A DNA stretch of 64,000 nt. It comes from Parenemella sanctibonifatiensis (GTDB lineage: Bacteria; Actinomycetota; Actinomycetes; Propionibacteriales; Propionibacteriaceae). Shown one piece after another: positions 61,734-64,000 of the stretch. The position numbers and the translations under genes were made by a program. The notes beneath the pieces were generated by a model. It saw nothing but the letters and a program-made list of their open reading frames with translations. It searched no databases and had not been told where the DNA came from. Within the stretch, counting starts at the first letter, position 1, and each line of letters starts with the position of its first letter. The stretch covers positions 62,001 through 126,000 of the forward strand of contig NZ_NMVJ01000009.1 of assembly GCF_002250565.1 (NCBI RefSeq), written 5' to 3'.

Positions 61734-61742
61734 ATCGAGGCC

Positions 61743-62099
61743 ATGGCTGGCGCGACTGAGACCACTGACCCCGCAGGCGCCGCGGATGCGGCTGGCGCCC
61801 CTGCCGCGGGGCATGCCCATCACGGCTACATCAGCGAGCAGGCGGCGTACCTGCGGCGACTGAAGCTCGTCGAAGGCCAGGTCCGCGGCCTGCAGCAGAT
61901 GGTGTCCGATGAGAAGTACTGCATCGACATCCTCACCCAGATCTCGGCGACCACGGCTGCACTGCGGTCAGTGGCGCTCGGGTTGCTCGATGACCACATG
62001 GCGCACTGTGTGGTCGATGCGGCGGCCAAGGGCGGCGCCGAGGCGGACCAGAAGCTTGCCGAGGTCAGCGACGCCATCAAGCGACTCAGTCGTTCCTGA
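61743..62099 (+). CDS. csoR: Copper-sensing repressor CsoR
   Basis: 118 residues with the all-helical CsoR fold. The copper(I) ligands Cys60 (KYCIDIL), His85 and Cys89 (DDHMAHCV) are all present in the C-H-C pattern. An Ala/Gly-rich extension with a His cluster (HAHH) precedes the domain. With copper bound, it leaves the operator just upstream. copZ follows 56 bp later; no copper ATPase gene is present here. Confidence 0.95.
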   Translation: MAGATETTDPAGAADAAGAPAAGHAHHGYISEQAAYLRRLKLVEGQVRGLQQMVSDEKYCIDILTQISATTAALRSVALGLLDDHMAHCVVDAAAKGGAEADQKLAEVSDAIKRLSRS

Positions 62100-62155
62100 C
62101 CTCCCAGCCGTCCCAACCAGGCAGATCTCGCCAACCCAACCCAGGAGGAAACACC

Positions 62156-62365
62156 ATGCAGACCAACTACACCGTCACCGGCATGACCTGCGGCCACTGC
62201 GCCGCCGCCATTACCGAGGAGGTCAGCGAGATCGCTGGCGTCTCCGCCGTCAAGGTCGATCACGAGGCCGGCTCGATGGTCGTCACCAGCGATGCCGTCG
62301 TGGACCAGTCCGCCATTGATGCGGCGCTCAGTGAGGCGGGCGATTACACCGCCGTCCCGGTGTGA
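62156..62365 (+). CDS. copZ: Copper chaperone CopZ (heavy-metal-associated domain)
   Basis: 69 residues, one HMA domain. GMTCGHC (residues 9-15) carries the two copper-binding Cys. GGAGGAAA precedes the ATG. It binds copper(I) in the cytoplasm and normally hands it to a P-type ATPase such as CopA, which must lie elsewhere. Likely co-transcribed with csoR; terminator at 62386. Confidence 0.93.
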   Translation: MQTNYTVTGMTCGHCAAAITEEVSEIAGVSAVKVDHEAGSMVVTSDAVVDQSAIDAALSEAGDYTAVPV

Positions 62366-62385
62366 CGCGCTGCCGGCGTACGCAC

Positions 62386-62419
62386 CTCAGGGTGCTCCTC
62401 TGCGGAGGGGCACCCTGAG
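62386..62419 (+). terminator. Hairpin after copZ
   Basis: CTCAGGGTGC at 62386 pairs with GCACCCTGAG ending at 62419, with inner CCTC/GAGG pairing. A strong stem 20 bp after the copZ stop. Confidence 0.65.
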
Positions 62420-62478
62420 TCATGTCCGGGGCGGCTGCGGCTCCAATGCGCCAAACCTTCAGAGTTCTCAGGCAATTT

Positions 62479-62507
62479 TTGGCTTCAGGTCACGACCGGG
62501 TTACGCT
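62479..62507 (+). promoter_or_regulatory. Possible promoter of the surface protein gene
   Basis: TTGGCT (62479-62484) and TACGCT (62502-62507) are separated by 17 bp, fitting the loose actinobacterial housekeeping consensus. It lies 63 bp before ATG 62570. Confidence 0.4.
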
Positions 62508-62569
62508 TCTGCCCGGAATGCGAGCCGAACGGTGGGCGGCCGCTGAACGCCATTCATTGACGGAGGACC

Positions 62570-63868
62570 ATGTCCAAGCTGATCTCCCTTGCCTTGGCAG
62601 GCACCCTGATCGCCGGTTCGGCCGGCGTCTACGGCGCGACCACAGCCATGGCCAAGGACGTCGACATCGCCGTTGACGGCCAAGTGCGCGAGGTGCGCGT
62701 CCTGGGCGGAAACGTCGCCGACCTGCTGGTTGACGAGGGCATCGAGCTCGGCCCCCATGACGTCGTCACCCCGACCCTGGACACCCCGATCAAGGACGAC
62801 CAGGTGATCACCGTCCGGATGGGACGCCCGATCACGGTGACGGTTGACGGACAGCAGCAGACCTTCTGGACCACCGCGCGTACGGTCGGTGACGCCCTCA
62901 ACGAGCTCCCGCACCGACTTGACGGAGCTGACCTGTCGATGTCGCGCGACACCCCGCTGGGCCGCGACGGCGTCGCGATCGACATCACCACCGCCCGCGA
63001 CATCGTCATCGTCGTGGATGGGCAGGAGCACTCCGTACGCTCCACCGGCACCGTGAACGACGCGTTGGCCGCCGCCAATGTCACCGTCGGCCCTGATGAC
63101 GTCCTGAATGTCGACCCCAACGCACCGTTGGAGGCCGACCAGCGCATCGAGATCGTCCGCGTGGAGCTGAAGAGCATCAAGCGCGAGGTCTCGGTGCCCC
63201 ACAAGACCGTGGAGAAGAAGTCCTCCAAGCTCGAGAAGGGCGACACTGAGGTCCAGACCAAGGGCAAGGACGGCAAGGTGTCCGAGACCTGGGCCGAGCG
63301 CTGGGAGAATGGCCAGCTGGTCTCCTCCGAGATGACCGGCTCCGAGGTCACCCAGGAGCCCGTCGACGAGGTTGTGCTGGTCGGCACCAAGGAACCCGCC
63401 CCCGTCCCCTCCGATGACGACGAGCCCAAGTCCAGCTCGGGTGGCTCCGGTTCGTCGGGTGGTTCGGGCTCGGGTGGTTCGGGCTCGGGTGGTTCGGGCT
63501 CGGGTGGTTCGGGCTCGGGTGGTTCGGGCTCGGGTGGCTCCGGCTCCGGCGGTGGCGGCAGCGCCGACCCCAACCTGACCCCGGCCGTGGGCAACTCCTG
63601 TGAGGCCTCCAACTACTGGCAGGGCCAGATGACCGCCAATGGCGAGCGCTTCGACCCCAGCGCCATGACCGCCGCACACAAGTCGCTGCCCTTCGGCACC
63701 AAGGTCAAGGTCACCAACAAGCGCAACGGCAAGTCGGTCATCGTGCGCATCAATGACCGTGGCCCCTACGTCGGCGGCCGCTGCCTCGACCTCTCCCGCG
63801 CCTCCTTCGCACTGATCGAGGATCCGGGCCGTGGCGTCGCCCAGGTCACCTGGGAGATCGTGGGCTGA
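62570..63868 (+). CDS. DUF348-G5-RlpA surface protein, possible peptidoglycan hydrolase
   Basis: 432 residues with GGAGGACC before ATG. Order: signal peptide (1-28), three DUF348-like repeats (about 30-70, 86-130, 144-185), a G5 domain (about 198-275), a Gly-Ser linker (288-325) and a C-terminal RlpA-like double-psi barrel (335-432) with GERFDPSAMTAAHKSLPFGT and VRINDRGPY. The N-terminal set is that of Rpf resuscitation factors, but the lysozyme-like Rpf domain is replaced by RlpA. Probably remodels cell wall outside the membrane. Confidence 0.9.
   Translation: MSKLISLALAGTLIAGSAGVYGATTAMAKDVDIAVDGQVREVRVLGGNVADLLVDEGIELGPHDVVTPTLDTPIKDDQVITVRMGRPITVTVDGQQQTFWTTARTVGDALNELPHRLDGADLSMSRDTPLGRDGVAIDITTARDIVIVVDGQEHSVRSTGTVNDALAAANVTVGPDDVLNVDPNAPLEADQRIEIVRVELKSIKREVSVPHKTVEKKSSKLEKGDTEVQTKGKDGKVSETWAERWENGQLVSSEMTGSEVTQEPVDEVVLVGTKEPAPVPSDDDEPKSSSGGSGSSGGSGSGGSGSGGSGSGGSGSGGSGSGGSGSGGGGSADPNLTPAVGNSCEASNYWQGQMTANGERFDPSAMTAAHKSLPFGTKVKVTNKRNGKSVIVRINDRGPYVGGRCLDLSRASFALIEDPGRGVAQVTWEIVG
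63461..63535 (+). repeat. Five perfect 15-bp repeats coding the Gly-Ser linker
   Basis: GGTTCGGGCTCGGGT occurs five times without change, followed by a synonymous diverged sixth copy. It codes the flexible linker before the RlpA domain and can expand or shrink by slippage without frameshift. Confidence 0.95.
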
Positions 63869-63883
63869 GCCCCGATCCCACTG

Positions 63884-63917
63884 ACGGCCGTCTGGTCCCT
63901 TCGGGGCCGGGCGGCCG
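63884..63917 (+). terminator. Hairpin after the RlpA-like gene
   Basis: ACGGCCG at 63884 pairs with CGGCCGT ending at 63917, and GGTCCC/GGGGCC pair around a TTCG loop. It starts 16 bp after the stop codon. Confidence 0.65.
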
Positions 63918-63947
63918 TTCTGCTGTCGGCGGCCGCGGGCCTTCGGG

Positions 63948-63978
63948 CCTGCGCAACTACAGCATCTAGCCGTTGCGC
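63948..63978. repeat. CAACTACAGC hairpin repeat (copy e)
   Basis: CCTGCGCAACTACAGC at 63948-63963 is identical to copies c and d. GCGCAAC pairs with GTTGCGC just after it. Any second copy would lie close to or beyond the window end. Confidence 0.7.
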
Positions 63979-64000
63979 GGGCGATCTGGCTGGTTTCACC

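Noticed and set aside
62420-62569. c-di-AMP riboswitch upstream of the DUF348-G5-RlpA gene
   Set aside because: Only about 150 bp lie between the copZ terminator and the start, and the conserved core is not seen.

Overview
The window is high-GC DNA, almost certainly from an actinobacterium. The gene content fits: an actinobacterial type I-E CRISPR-Cas locus, CsoR with a copper chaperone, DUF5709, DUF2330, DUF348/G5 surface proteins, paired ABC exporters and many GTG starts. A member of the Propionibacteriaceae or a relative is plausible, but I cannot prove the family from this sequence. No rRNA or tRNA gene was seen.

Layout. 1-27.8 kb is an ordinary chromosomal mix: the end of a thiol peroxidase gene, reductases, two coupled amidohydrolase-like genes, a PadR regulator, a large FAD enzyme, a cell-wall hydrolase, a divergent glucose-6-phosphate dehydrogenase, a heterodimeric ABC exporter with complementary degenerate ATP sites, a split Tm-1-like pair, a zinc metalloprotease and an FGGY sugar kinase. 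A strip at 23.8-24.6 kb holds gene remnants and palindromic elements. 27.8-36.6 kb is a complete type I-E cas operon on the minus strand (cas3-cse1-cse2-cas7e-cas5e-cas6e-cas1-cas2). A leader of about 147 bp separates it from an array read to the right: 68 repeats in 36778-40906, then a 2.4 kb IS481-type element carrying an AraC-type regulator and a VOC-family gene, then the degenerate far end of the array (43370-43504), fused to the 3' end of a truncated gene. 43.7-64 kb returns to chromosomal genes: SDR and SDR-like proteins, a CPBP membrane protease, a GH109-like oxidoreductase-fold enzyme, a TetR/SDR pair, an ADP-ribosylglycohydrolase, a GH15 glucoamylase/trehalase-like enzyme, a CDF metal transporter with a divergent ArsR regulator, OsmC, a truncated flavin monooxygenase, dnaB, csoR-copZ and a DUF348-G5-RlpA surface protein.

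How parts work together. The cas genes overlap or nearly abut and should give one transcript making Cascade, Cas3 and the Cas1-Cas2 adaptation complex; the array supplies the crRNAs. csoR and copZ lie behind a textbook CsoR palindrome and form a copper-sensing unit. The CDF exporter and ArsR regulator share a divergent control region with an inverted repeat.

What stands out. (1) Five dispersed palindromic elements, each exactly 75 bp, share their outer arms, with other 74-bp palindromes of unrelated arm sequence nearby. (2) The hexamer CGTACG is strongly over-used in all three reading frames in the chromosomal part and much rarer in the cas region. (3) Two spacers differ only at synonymous codon positions, three of them in the seed. 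(4) A cargo-bearing IS splits the array without a matching target duplication. All calls come from reading the sequence; no database search was run.
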